A stretch of DNA of 64,000 nt from Casuarina equisetifolia (lineage: Eukaryota > Streptophyta > Magnoliopsida > Fagales > Casuarinaceae): assembly GCA_028551475.1 (NCBI GenBank), contig CM052357.1:23912451-23976450 (forward strand). The letters run 5' to 3'. The position numbers and the translations under genes are program-made. Below, one piece after another: positions 25,801 through 37,555 of the stretch. Numbering within the stretch: position 1 is the stretch's first letter; each line of letters opens with the position of its first letter. Under the pieces are notes generated by a model. That model saw only the letters and a program-made list of their open reading frames with translations, was not told the origin of the DNA and made no database searches.

Positions 25801-27563
25801 ATAGGCGCTCCCGTTGATGAGACAATTTTTGACGTTGATAAGGATGTTGATGATCTTTTGCCTGTTGAAGTTAAAGAACAACGGCTCAGCAATTTGCTTC
25901 AGGCACTGATGGTTGGTTGTTGTATTGCTGCTATGCCTCTTCTGAAGAAGATCCCAACTTCAGTTCTTTGGGGGTACTTTGCTTTCATGGCAATTGAAAG
26001 CTTGCCTGGAAATCAGTTCTGGGAAAGGATATTATTGCTTTTCACTGCTCCAAGTCGAAGATACAAGTAAGTTTATCCTCGTATTCCCAGTTACTCTTGT
26101 TGATTGCCGGGGGTTAAAGAACTAGAAGTCCCTCTATCACATTTTGCAGAAAATGTTGGAGTTTTTTCTCTTTGTAGTCCTGGTATTAGTTTGTTGGGAG
26201 AATTCAACAAAGTCGCATCATCCACAATGAGATCGAACACATAAATATAAGAATGCACACACCCAAACACAACAGATTTAAGAAGATTGGAACATCACAA
26301 TATCTTACATCCCCTGTAGTCTCTTTTATTAGATTTTCTCATTATACATTTCCTTTCCTCAAATAGGTATCTCATGGATTCTCTCATTAACTAGAATCCA
26401 TGAAAGGGGCCTTCTTCAACAATTAGCCTCCCATGAGGACTCTCTCAATTTGACCACTAGGTTTCTCTTTACTTCTCCTATTTATAGAGAAACTCTAAAG
26501 GAATCCTAGTTGAATACTACTAGGAAAACCTATTCCACATAAAGTTAAGAATCTTAATCCAACACTACTAGGAAATCCACTACATCTAGAAGATATTTCT
26601 TAATTCCACAATTACATAAAGACCCCTGATTGTAATGACAACCATATCCTCTAACTTAATTGTTCCACCAATCCTAACATAGTTTTCATTTCATAATTTA
26701 CATACATTATGAATATCATTGGCCTGGTCATTGCTTTTTGGAGGAAACTGATGGTCGTTATTTGATTTGTTAGGGTGCTGGAGAGGTATCATGCAACCTT
26801 TATAGAGACTGTGCCGTTCAAAACAATTGCAGCATTTACCTTGTTCCAGACAGCTTACCTGCTTCTATGTTTTGGCATAACATGGATACCATTAGCCGGA
26901 GTCCTTTTCCCACTGCTGATCATGCTCCTTGTACCAGTGCGACAATATTTTCTTCCCAGGTTTTTTAAGGGAGCCCATCTTCAAGACTTGGATGCTGCAG
27001 AATATGAGGAAGCCCCAGCCGTCGCTTTCAACATGTCGCTTCAAGTAAGTGTCCTGAACATTCTGTTCATCTAAGCTAGACCTATTGAACATTATATATA
27101 GATTAGACATCGTTCGTGATAACAACTTATTGAAAGTGTAAGAACTTATTGTTAGATACATATTAGTGCTTGTTGATCGAGTTCTTGTGTGAATCCACCC
27201 AAGAACTCAGTATCTAGACTAAATCAGAGTAATCTGTATGTCTTGATGTTCATATCCTTGCAGGAGCAGGATCCAGCGACCAGAATTGCTAACACTGAAA
27301 GTGGGGAAATTCTTGATGAAATTATCACAAGAAGCCGTGGTGAGATCCGTGTTGCTCAGAGTCCAAAAGTGACGAGTTCAACTCCTACATCAGCAGAGGG
27401 CATCAGACCTGCTTATAGTCCGCAGTTGTCGCATAGACTATACAGCCCCCGAGGGAATCGACTAAGAGGGGAACAGAGTCCCAGATCAAGTGGGAAAGAA
27501 CTCGAAGCAAAACTTACTCCCAGTCCCGGGCCATCTAATCTTGGACAAAGCCCTAGTAGTTAA
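22811..27563 (+). CDS. BOR1: BOR1-type borate efflux transporter
   Basis: Plasma-membrane borate exporter of the SLC4-like anion exchanger family, loading boron into xylem. Exons 22811-22914, 23129-23211, 23314-23506, 23597-23735, 23967-24132, 24435-24601, 24684-24857, 24978-25073, 25526-25663, 25747-26066, 26774-27044 and 27264-27563 join in phase to 716 aa. Diagnostic stretches include [56 protein letters not shown] and [14 protein letters not shown]. Several hydrophobic helices alternate with these, and the tail is Ser/Pro-rich and hydrophilic (about 620-716). The long tail and the [18 protein letters not shown] core place it with BOR1/2/3 rather than BOR4. Compared with my memory of Arabidopsis BOR1, Y398 and Y405 of the trafficking motifs are kept, but the first motif has His373. 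K592 in FFKGAHL lines up with the ubiquitinated K590. Intron 10 contains a solo LTR. The start matches the conserved [16 protein letters not shown] beginning. Confidence 0.95.
26192..26679. mobile_element. Solo LTR inside intron 10 of the borate exporter
   Basis: A 488-bp sequence begins TGTTGGGA and ends TCCTAACA, near-perfect inverted termini of LTR type. It is flanked by the identical 5-bp direct repeat TAGTT (26187-26191 and 26680-26684). There is no internal coding region, so it is best read as a solo LTR left by recombination between the two LTRs of a retrotransposon. It is unrelated to the LTRs of the copia element at 56.8-62.4 kb. Orientation was not determined. Confidence 0.82.
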
Positions 27564-30500
27564 TCTTCAATCTAAGACTAAATTTATGATTATGCTAAGC
27601 TTACTTGTCAAAGGTGCTCGAGAGGTCCTGTTCTAAATTTATGATTATGCTAATCTTATAGGTGTGTGCTTCTTTTCTGACCCTATAAGATGGATTAGTT
27701 TGATTTTAAGTACTATTCTTCCTTGTATCGTTCTTGTACTTTGGCAGAGAACATCATCAAGTATAATAATTGGAAGACATTGATTTTCAATTTTATGTAT
27801 TGCAAAACTTCTATATGAGAGAAGGAGTGGAGGAATGATTAATCTAACTCGCCTCTGCTAGGACTTAACAAAGCTGTAAAAAAATTTCTTTTTGGTAATT
27901 AAAGCAAGTATAAATGGCAGCAGGGCATCTATACACATGTTAGGTTATTCTGCGTTTCGGTTATGAAATATAGTCTTTTCAACGTGCCTCTTTGGAAAGA
28001 TTAAACCCATGGTTATGAACTGGGGCAACCATTTCTCCCGGTTATCAAACTCTTCAGATTGAATAATGGTTAAACTGGTAAATCCATGGTCCTTCACTGT
28101 CATTTTTCCTTTAATTTGGTATGATCATCCAGACTCCAGCCAAAAACCTATTCAAATACAGAACGAACTTTTGAAAAAGGATTATATGCTTGCACATGAC
28201 TTTGAACACGCGGGATGGTGGGATATGGAAAATTTTTCTACTTTAATTTCTTATGCGATCTCATAGAGGATGCTGCTTTCTGATCTAGAAAGCTCAGAGA
28301 AAAGGAAGAAACTTAAATTATGCAAATTGCATGTACTAATTTCATCATTACAGTTTTGCAGACTCTGCTTCTCGTTTCATATACATGTTTGTTGTAAAAG
28401 ATAATAAGAACGGACAAAGCTTGCGTTGGACCAGTCGTGGATTGTGTCTTTTGGTGAATATCTGACATGAATAGATACATGTAACGGACAAATTCACGGG
28501 GTTGGATCATATAACAAGACAGATAGTGAGAATTCGATGGGTATTGGGGCCTGTGTACAATCTATAGGTGCTTTCTCGAAGTTATCTTTATCAGCATTAT
28601 GTTATCCTTGTCAGGCCTTTTACCTGTTAAAAAGAGAAATAGTTTAAAGCTGTCTTGTTTGCACTGGCACAGAGATGAAGCCCGTGTTGACCATGCTTCC
28701 GCTAATGCTTTAGGATTGATAAGGGTGATCTTTTCTTTTATGGCAGAAAATGCACTCTGCTTTTGCTTTCTATGTCCTTTCTTGATAATGCCAACTGAGT
28801 AGGCGTACGAGGAGGTGGTAGCTGCTTTTCCCTGTATTCTTTTTCAGCCACCTTTTTCTAATCCTGGATTTAATCACTGTGAACATTTCTAACCAATGCA
28901 TGGCTACATTTCTATCTTCGCTTTTTAAAAAACTTTAGTTTCTTTCTTGAGGTTAATCACTCAATGCTATCATATAAATGATACGATGATAATGTCATAG
29001 GAAACGTGACCAGCCTAGAATATTGAAGTTCATAGAATAAATGGCTGTATAAGTTGGGGATGACACAATGTTGTTGTTAAAAGTAGTGATTATTTTGTAT
29101 CTTTAATATCTTAGTCTAATATGTTTTTTATATGTTCAAATACTCTCTTTTCTTACCAACCAATTTTGAGAGAAGAAGTTAGAGATTTCTTTGATGGTAC
29201 TAGAGCACAATTTCATCATAGATTGAATCTTTATAATTTCACTTTAGTGCTCGATTATCCACAGATGGCATCTTTATAATTTCTTTACATTTGAAATAAT
29301 GTATGTATTTACAAAAACTGGTTATTTCATACTATCAATATTTTGATTATGACATTCTCTTTATATATTCAAGTGAAAGCTCAAATCTAAGCAAGTATAT
29401 TAGATATTCTTTAATAATTCCATTTACTTGACAGTAATTGATCATGAGATATTATCCATATCTTCATGGATGCTGGATCTGAAAGCCACTACAACTTTAG
29501 TTCTCCACCCAACAGAACTCAGTCACATTGTAGGACCTGGAAAAGATTTGTAGCATGGTTAGGACACAGTCGGTGACTGATTGGATTATACAGGCCAGAA
29601 CACACAAGCTAGTGGAATGCAAACATTTCTTTCCATTATCTCTGCTCTCTACTTCTGGATCCTCTTGTCACTCAAGTGGCCATGACAAGGATAGATGACA
29701 CCACTTAGGTTCCCCATGCAACAGCATGAGTCCCACATTTATGTCACCCATGCAATGGAACTCCACTTCTTTCCATCCAAACCACCTTTCACCGACTAAT
29801 AATGAGAAAGTGACTCATGGGTACTTGTACGGATTGGTACCATCCTTTCTTAGGAATATTATGCACTAATCTCAAACACACCGAAAAGAAAAAACAATTA
29901 TTATTAACGAGACGCATACTTTTGTTGTTTTTTATTGTACAGTAATTGCACCTGCAAGTTTTTAATAACTTGGCATTCCCTACTAAGTCCAATAATCCTC
30001 CTTCCCTCCCCCAAGCAACCTATTGGCAATAGGGATTGACTTGCAGCTTGTTAAGATACCAAATTTTAGGACCCTAAAGCATTATTTTCATTAGAGAAAC
30101 ACGTCATATTTCTTTTTACTTTGAACCAATGATGCTCATAGACTTGTTGGCCACCCAACGCGTCCCACCAAGCCTAAACAATCATGTGCTCATAATAGCA
30201 CGGATTTGGTCATGAGCAATAATTGTCAAAGTGTCGACATATACTTGAGAATGCTCCACCGAACAACTAGTCTCTCACTTTCCTTTCCATCTCTATGTTA
30301 GGTGATCGCTAATGTTTGTTTGATTTCCTCCTCGACCTAAGAGAGGGAGTGATACTTGAGAGGTTGGTAAACTTACTTGTCGAAGTTTTTATATGCATAA
30401 AAGTGAAGAAAGAGCAGCACTACTTATGGTCCACAGCTTTTCAGTTCCCTGTTTTGGCACTTTTCTTGAAAGAAACGAAACAGATAATAAGCAAAGTGAA

Positions 30501-31789
30501 AAAAAGGGTGAACTAATCTTCAATCTGCAGCCTTCAATAAAACAACACTAGATAGAAGTAAGATTCCAAATTAAGATATTAACAATATATGATACTTGTT
30601 CACATTATTTTTTACATTATTTTCTCTGTGCTTAGTTTTCAGAGTTGAAGGTTGGTTCCCTTTATAAGGAACCCAAAAGCCAAGGTTTCAATTTCTTGTC
30701 AGCTTCTTCAGCGCCCATTGTTTTTGAGAAATCCAGGACAGTTTTATGTAGGGTACAAAACACAGATCCGGTGTGGGAGTTGGTAATTAGTTTCTTTCAT
30801 TTGTCAAATATCCTAAGTGGGTTGGTAAACGGCTTATCAAACTTCAAATTCCAATGCAACGAATTTCCTGTGATCCTATTTATTGCGACGATTTGCTTTT
30901 AGACAATGATATTCCTTCGCTTACAATGGTGTCTTAATTTTTTTTTCAACCAACAAAAACTATTACTTGAATGTGTTTTATGTTTCACTTAACTAACCTT
31001 TCAATATTTGCCTTCTTCCATACTATTTATGTCATATTCTCATCCGGAGACACTCCAGTCTAATGTTAATTAGGTCAACACCTTAACTAAAGAGCTTGTT
31101 GGTAAAGAGTTCAAATCTCCTCGAGTATGAGTTATAAGAAAAAAAAAACTACAAAACAAATGCCAATTTAGCTTCAATGTTATGGTGACAACCATGTAAT
31201 TTTAATGTATCTTAAGTTTAATTATGGAGGCGATTTGGGTTTTTTAATGAATGAATTGCTTTGTTATATTCTTTTATATTTAAAATATGAATTACTGATT
31301 AAATATTTTAATAAATATGTACTTTTTTAAAAAATAAAATAGAATAAGAATCATTAGAAAGATTGACAACATCCAAAATAACTATAGATGGATTAAGTCG
31401 AGCTAAAAACCTATTCTTAAGTCGAGCTAAAAACATTAAAAAAGAGTTAAAAGGGTAAAAGAACATTTGTTTAATAAATCCATAGCGACGAACTTGAATA
31501 GCCGACGTAACAGAGTGGCCACACGATACGTGTGGAAGACGGAGGCACCACGCACGTGGGGCAAGCAGTGGGGACTGAAGCGTCGACTACTGCGACGTAA
31601 TAAAGGGATACAGAGTTGAGGGGAAAAGGACAAAAAAAAAAGGGAAATTAAAAATAGTTTTTTACGTCGACTAGTCCTCCCGCAATACGGCGCGTTCGGT
31701 TCGGCTAATCTTTTGCTCTTTCGCGTTGTCTGCCAGACAACAAACTGTTAGTGTCTCTGGCGGTGTGGCGTGGCGGAGTCTGAGACAAA
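27564..31789. other. Intergenic region between the borate exporter and the GDSL esterase
   Basis: The first few hundred bases should be the borate-exporter 3' UTR. The rest is AT-rich, with several short open frames that match nothing I recognise and have no coding-like context. A phrase near 31090-31150 with a B-box-like sequence followed by an A-rich run is discussed among the rejected items. The last 300 bp form a GC-richer promoter block for the next gene, containing CACGTG at 31553-31558. Confidence 0.5.
31496..31700 (+). promoter_or_regulatory. Proximal promoter block of the GDSL esterase, with a duplicated copy at 35.6 kb
   Basis: A GC-rich stretch 90-290 bp before the start codon contains GCCGACGTAACAGAG, an ACACG/CGTGT pair and a CACGTG G-box (31553-31558). 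A diverged copy of this block recurs at 35607-35690, downstream of the gene, showing that it was part of a partial tandem duplication. Promoter function is inferred from position. Confidence 0.45.
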
Positions 31790-34700
31790 ATGAGGCCTCA
31801 GATCGTGCTGTTTGGAGATTCCATAACGCAGCAGTCGTTCCGATCAGGAGGATGGGGAGCTGCTCTTGCTGACGCTTATTCTCGCAAGGTTCCTTGTCTG
31901 CTTATTATTTACGCCTTCTGCTTGTGTTTCGTTTTTCTTTTCTGAGAAGGATGAATTGCTGATGACAGTAAAACTGTCATCTTTTTTTGGTTTTACAATG
32001 TGTTAAGGCTGATGTAGTGAATCGTGGGTATGGTGGGTACAATACCAGATGGGCTTTGTTCTTGCTGCATCGACTTTTCCCCCTCGTAAGCTTTTCTTTT
32101 TCTCTAGCTCAGTCTGTGAGTTTCGCATTACGGTTGCAATTACTGCTTCTTTTTTTTTTTTTTTTTTCATACGTTGGAATATATTGAATTCTTCATTCAT
32201 TTGTGATGATCTGGGAATGAACTTCTTCAAGCCGTAGTGACTGTGCAAAGAATGTTTGTGCATGAAAGTAACAATTAGTCCTAAATTGGCCTTTTAGCTC
32301 GGACTACAGCTTCTCACCATGGATAAATTAGTTTGGAGAAAAGTGAAATTTGGTGTATTGTGTGAAAATATCATGGATCTTTGGTATCGCCATTTAATTT
32401 GTTAATAAAAACAGTCATATGGCTTGGTAAGCGGCACGTTATGTGTTCTCTTGTGCTTACGGATGACACTGTGCAGCTGCGCATTTTGAGGGATGGAATG
32501 ATCTATTTTTGAAGACTAAGACCACCGTTTTGTCTTTATGATTTGCTAGAACTAGTGGTTCTTAGTAGCCTGCTTTCTTGTTCTTTGCTTCTTCATGACT
32601 TCTATTCTTTTCATTTTACGTGTTCCTTTTATTTGTTTGTGTTGGTATGAGGAGCTGCTTTCTTCTACATTTCTGTACTTGAGTTGTGCTTAGTAATGTC
32701 TTCTCTATTGAATCTCTTTCCATTCTAAAGAACAGAAGTGGTGATAGTATTAATCAGAAAAGGTTATTCATATGGCTTACTCTACAGGATTCTACAAAAC
32801 CTCCTGTTGCTGCAACAATTTTCTTTGGGGCTAATGATGCTGCCCTTTTAGGGAGAACCAGCGAACGGCAACATGTTCCTGTTGAAGAGTACAAAGAGAA
32901 TCTCAGAAAAATTGTTCATCATTTGAAGGTTCAAGTATTGTTCCTCTAACGGTTTTTGCTGTTTGGATCTTGGGGAGGAAGACCAGGGCTTGACTTGGGC
33001 TGGAATTGAGTTGAGATTGCTAGAAAGCTAGACGTAAATGTGATGATACGGGGAAAAAAAGAACCTAAGCATCTGCCTTGTGATCTTTTTCTCTTTCCAG
33101 CCACTTTATAGCCATCAAGGTTCAATCTTTGCAAACATGAGTTCTAATCCTAGACACTCTCTAATCCTTTTAGAAGTTAAAAGCCATAAGTTTTCCCTGC
33201 AAATGTGATCAATTAGCCTTAGAATTGTTTTGTTGCTGCTGTATGATATCAGACTGGTTTCTGAGCTCTCTTTCCTGAGTGAGAAGTGTTAGGAAGGGTA
33301 GGCGCCTTCTGTGTCACCTAACTTCTCCCTGTCAGATAATTACTTGAATGCCGTAAATGGGGGATTTGATGTCATAATTTCTTTTGTTATCATCTCTGTT
33401 GTAAAATTCTCTCATGACCTTATATTGAACAATAGATTTTGGACATAAAAATGCTGTGGCAACTGATCAAAAGCACCAGTGCAGTGCATATTGATCTCAT
33501 TATACTTCACCCTGGTGTTCATCAGCACATTTCAATCTCTATTTTTTCCAAATAAAGGTTAAGTGTCTTAGAAATGTTTTTTTTTAAACCTGTTCCTCAC
33601 TGTGGTTGCAGGAATGCTCCCCCACCATGCTAGTTCTGCTTATTACTCCACCACCTGTTGATGAGGCTGGACGAAAAGAATACGCTCAGTATGTAACCTT
33701 ATCTTCAATACAGTAGACACACTTCTTTTGTTCCTTATTTACTGTAATTGAACCTATGGGCTACACAAGTATGAGAGATTTGATCCCTGGTGACGATCGG
33801 AGTTGATCCTATGTACCAGGTACAACTTAAGGGACTTTACTAGCTGAGGGATTTGATCCAGCTGATATCTTCCAACATAAACCCAAATACGCATTCGTTG
33901 AGTTCTTCCTACTTTACTATCTTGTTCTTCCAATTGCTGTCCCTTAAAGGCCATTGTAATTGCTCTATCAATCTCCACCACCTCCACCTCCACCATTATT
34001 ATACCACATGCACTGCCATGAATTTCTGTTGTCACCGTCATGACTCCTTGCAGCATCCATAATTACCATGCTGTCAGTCCTATGTTCTTTCCTTAGGCCA
34101 TCTCCACCCATGCTTTCGTCCATCACTGTTTCGACCCTGCAACCAGTTGGAACACACTACGGATTTTGCCATGACTTATGACATAACGACCACCCAATAC
34201 CCGCCATAAGTGCTGACATTAATGATATCAGTATTAAAGATTGCATATTCATGAGCACCGGCGATAACCCTGCAAACTACCACACACACACACACACACA
34301 CACCACTCCCCGCCCCTTTCCGCATTCTTGCAGTTGTAGCAGTTCCCATTGGTGTTGAGTTGTCTCCCCTTCTGAATCAATGATATTTAAAATCCTACAG
34401 AAGTAGAAATTTTTTTTGAGTAAACTGAAGATCCTGAGGGTTGTGGTCTAGTGCTTGGAAATCCTTGGAAATAAAGAACTTAAGCTGTTGAGAACATAAG
34501 AATATGTCAATGACGATAGAAAATCCCATGAATAGAGGTAGGCTTGTCCTCCAGGGTCGGTTTCGGAAGAATGATTGGATGTAGGCTTACTTTTTAAAGA
34601 TAGTGTTTTTTTTTTTTTCGTTCTTCTTTTTTCCCTACTTCACTGTGATTGGGAGCTTCTGAATGGATTCCTCAGATCCACATACGGAGAGAAAGCTATG

Positions 34701-35238
34701 GAACTGCCAGAAAGAACAAATGAAGTGACTGGACTTTATGCCAATCAGTGCATTGAGCTAGCTAAGGAAATGGGCCTCCGCTCAATTGATCTGTGGTCAA
34801 AAATGCAGGAAGCAGAGGGTTGGCAGAAGAAATTCCTAAGGTTTGTTATCGTGAAGGCTTAGAAAGTTCCTTATTTATTTTGTAGAAGAAAAGTCGTTTG
34901 ACTTACTCTTATTCTAACACTCATTGGAAAAATTGGGTCCAACTAGATTTTCCTTAATGTCCTGTAATTCAAACGTAGAAACCCTTTAGGGAAAATGTTA
35001 GAAGAATTGATCAGGAAGTAACAGTTGAGTGACAATGTTCTAACTTTCTTCTCCGTTTCCTTTTTACAGTGATGGGTTGCATCTGACACCCGAAGGCAAT
35101 ACAGTGGTATTCCAAGAAGTTGTTAGAGCATTCAATGAAGCCTGGCTTTCTGCTGAAGAAATGCCATTTGATTTCCCCCACCACTCAGAAATTGATTGGA
35201 AGCACCCCGAGAAAGCATTCCAACTACAATGTTTATGA
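31790..35238 (+). CDS. GDSL/SGNH-hydrolase esterase, isoamyl acetate-hydrolysing esterase 1 type
   Basis: Small SGNH-fold hydrolase of the IAH1/At5g45920-like group, expected to cleave short acyl esters; the natural substrate is unknown. Exons 31790-31888, 32008-32085, 32788-32928, 33612-33688, 34676-34840 and 35070-35238 join in phase to 242 aa, normal for this group. Catalytic blocks are present: FGDSIT with nucleophile S11, the oxyanion Gly in NRGYGGYNTRW, GAND (73-76), and D188-H191 in SDGLHLTPEGN. No secretion signal is evident because the GDS block starts at residue 9, so a cytosolic enzyme is likely. This separates it from the longer secreted GDSL lipases. Intron 4 carries a (CA)n repeat. 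A broken partial copy follows at 35598-36045. Confidence 0.93.
34281..34302 (+). repeat. (CA)n microsatellite in intron 4 of the GDSL esterase
   Basis: About eleven CA dinucleotides in a row inside the intron between coding exons 4 and 5. It is a plain simple-sequence repeat with no visible link to splicing. Confidence 0.9.
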
Positions 35239-35597
35239 TCTTCTTGTCTATCACACCTATACATATGATTTCACTTTACTCTTTGTCAAAGATGGGTTTC
35301 TTGCTTATCCCATAGAAGAAAAAATAAATAAGCAAACAATGGTGTTTCTTGATTACCCCCCTGATAAATAAGAGTTGTTTTTCCTTCACTTAGCTTATAG
35401 AAAAATGTATTCGTTATTTTTGAAAAAATAGACAAATATTCTTTATAAGAAGGTTGTTTTTTTTGTGAGAGAGGAAAAAATAAAATAAAATCATCACAAG
35501 CAAGGAATGCAGATGGATGCGTATGTAAAAGATATTTAATAGGAGAGTCCAATTGATCAAAGGATTGGAATTTCACTTGTATAATGATTCCTTTGCG

Positions 35598-36045
35598 GCG
35601 ACCGGAAACAGCCGACGTAACAGAGAAATTACACGAAGGTTGGGCAAGCAGCGGGGACTAAAGGGTCGACTGCTCCGACGCAATAAAAAGAAAAATCGAG
35701 GGAGAATATAACCAGTTTTGTACGCAAACTGCAGCATTTGAGCACACTGTCATGTCGTTCTCAGGCTGTATGCCAAACTGCTGACCCCCAGTCGTTTACA
35801 ATCCAATGTTTTTCCTCAGTCTATCACCTACACTTCCCCAACTACTTCCATCCATGCAACCAGTTGGAACACACTAATACTTCAGGGCTTTCTGATGCAG
35901 AAACGCCATTAGATTTCCCTGGCAACCGAGAAATCATCCCAGCTACAATTCTATTGTCACTTCACACTTTGGTCAAAGAGCAAAAGACTCTGTTTCTTGA
36001 TTTTTACTCCCTGGATAAATACGTGTATTGCTTTGTTTGGTGATT
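35598..36045 (+). pseudogene. Decayed partial tandem duplicate of the GDSL esterase gene
   Basis: Three pieces in collinear order echo the upstream gene. 35607-35690 resembles its promoter block at 31500-31610 (shared GCCGACGTAACAGAG, GGGCAAGCAG and GTCGACT phrases). About 35730-35875 resembles intron 4 near 34045-34160, sharing CCAGTTGGAACACACTA. 35885-36030 resembles the last exon and 3' UTR (a GGGCTTTCTGATGCAGAAACG-like phrase against the exon's CTTTCTGCTGAAGAAATG, then TTTGGTCAAAGA against TTTGTCAAAGA). All catalytic exons are absent. A 101-codon open frame spans the relic but has no conserved domain. This is a segmental, not a retro-, copy because intron and promoter are included. Confidence 0.7.
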
Positions 36046-37555
36046 GCACCATTGGGAAGTTTTTGGCTTCTTTGCTACTGGATTGATTGTGGCATAAACT
36101 GTAAATAAAATTCCTGAATCTTCCGCGGAACATTCATCATATTTGAATGGCTCTACTGTGCATTGTTACTGTATACATTGGTGCTTGGTGCAATCTAGCT
36201 CTGAAGCTAATGGCTTTCCGTGAGTTGATTTGGGGTGATTTTTTCTCTTGTTGCAAGCTTTTGAGTGTGGAAGATTTTGCTGCTACTAAATGAAAGCTTA
36301 GATTTCCTTTTGAAACACCAGCTTCAGGCATGTTTGTTGGCAGAGAAATATCTATTCCCTTCCATAGTTTCCTTCAATGGAGACAATTTAGGAGTTTTCC
36401 GGACTGTAGTTATGAACAGTTGATGCACAATTAACTGCAATTAAATGCGTAGCGTTATCATAACCTCTTTTTGTAAATTAAATGATGTCGAGTTTCTGAA
36501 GGTGTCTAATTTTCCACTACCACAATTAACATTAAATTGCGTTCTCAATGAATGGTTAAGTTTGATCCCAGAGAACAGAGAGGAAGGGAGAGAGACAGGG
36601 CACAATTTCAGTTACCAATTGCAAATTCTCACCCTAGTATGTGAATGTTTTAGATAATTTTAGGGTACTTTCTCTGTTCTTCCTAATTTATAATGCCCAT
36701 GAAAATACTTTCTGAAAGTTTAGGACTTGATGAGTATAGGAAAACCAAAATTCTCTTGTCATAAAAATATTTAGTCTCAAAAAATGATAGAAAAGAAAGG
36801 AATTGGTTCTATCTCTTCCATGTGAAATATAGGTTCAACATGGTCATAAATATTGCAAAGGAAATTATGCACTTTGTGACCAAAGGAGCTTTGTCTAGGC
36901 CCATGATGTTGCGCTTGTTGGAGAAATAATTTTCTTTCACTTTCTATTAATTTTTAAGTACACAGAATCTTGATTAAATTTGTCTCCTAGAGTATAGTCT
37001 AGATAATAAAAAAAGCTCATGTAAAAGATCTTGTAAAATAAGTATTTTGAGTTTAAATTCTCTCATTTGTATTTCTGATTGTCATTCCTCAATTTAAACC
37101 ATCAAGCTGATAGTTAAGCTTATGGGAGTTCTGATTTATCAAAAAAGAAATAAAAAACCTTAATGGCTATATACGATCTTGGGGAGTTTCTCCTGTGCAC
37201 GTAGAACTTTATCTTTCCTCAGGTGTCTGAAATTATCACCTTCTTCGAACATAAAACAAAAATTGCATAACGGTCTGATCTTACTTAATGCCATTGTTTA
37301 TCTTAAATTCTTCATGGCAGTTGCCAAAGGACCCATCAATTGCCAAGAATTGTCACGTTAACTTCAGTCAAAGCAAAGCTTTGGGCAAAAGTGTTTAAGG
37401 CAATTCTAAGAAACCATGACCATTGGATAATTTAGCAGTGATGGTAGAGATCAATCTCAACAATTAATGCCTTTCCAAGTTCACCTATTAAGGAACAGAA
37501 AGGTAATGGCTTCAAGACACTAAGCCATTCCTCTCAGTTCTACCCCTCTGTTCTC
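36046..37555. other. Intergenic region upstream of the MYB gene
   Basis: AT-rich sequence with no recognisable coding exon. It presumably holds the MYB promoter in its right half. Short open frames near 36137-36331 and 36445-36657 show no homology I can recognise. Confidence 0.5.

Noticed and set aside
31080..31155. tRNA-derived SINE-like sequence (B-box-like GAGTTCAAATCTC followed by an A-rich run)
   Set aside because: No convincing A box, no second copy or target duplication found; chance similarity in AT-rich DNA cannot be excluded.
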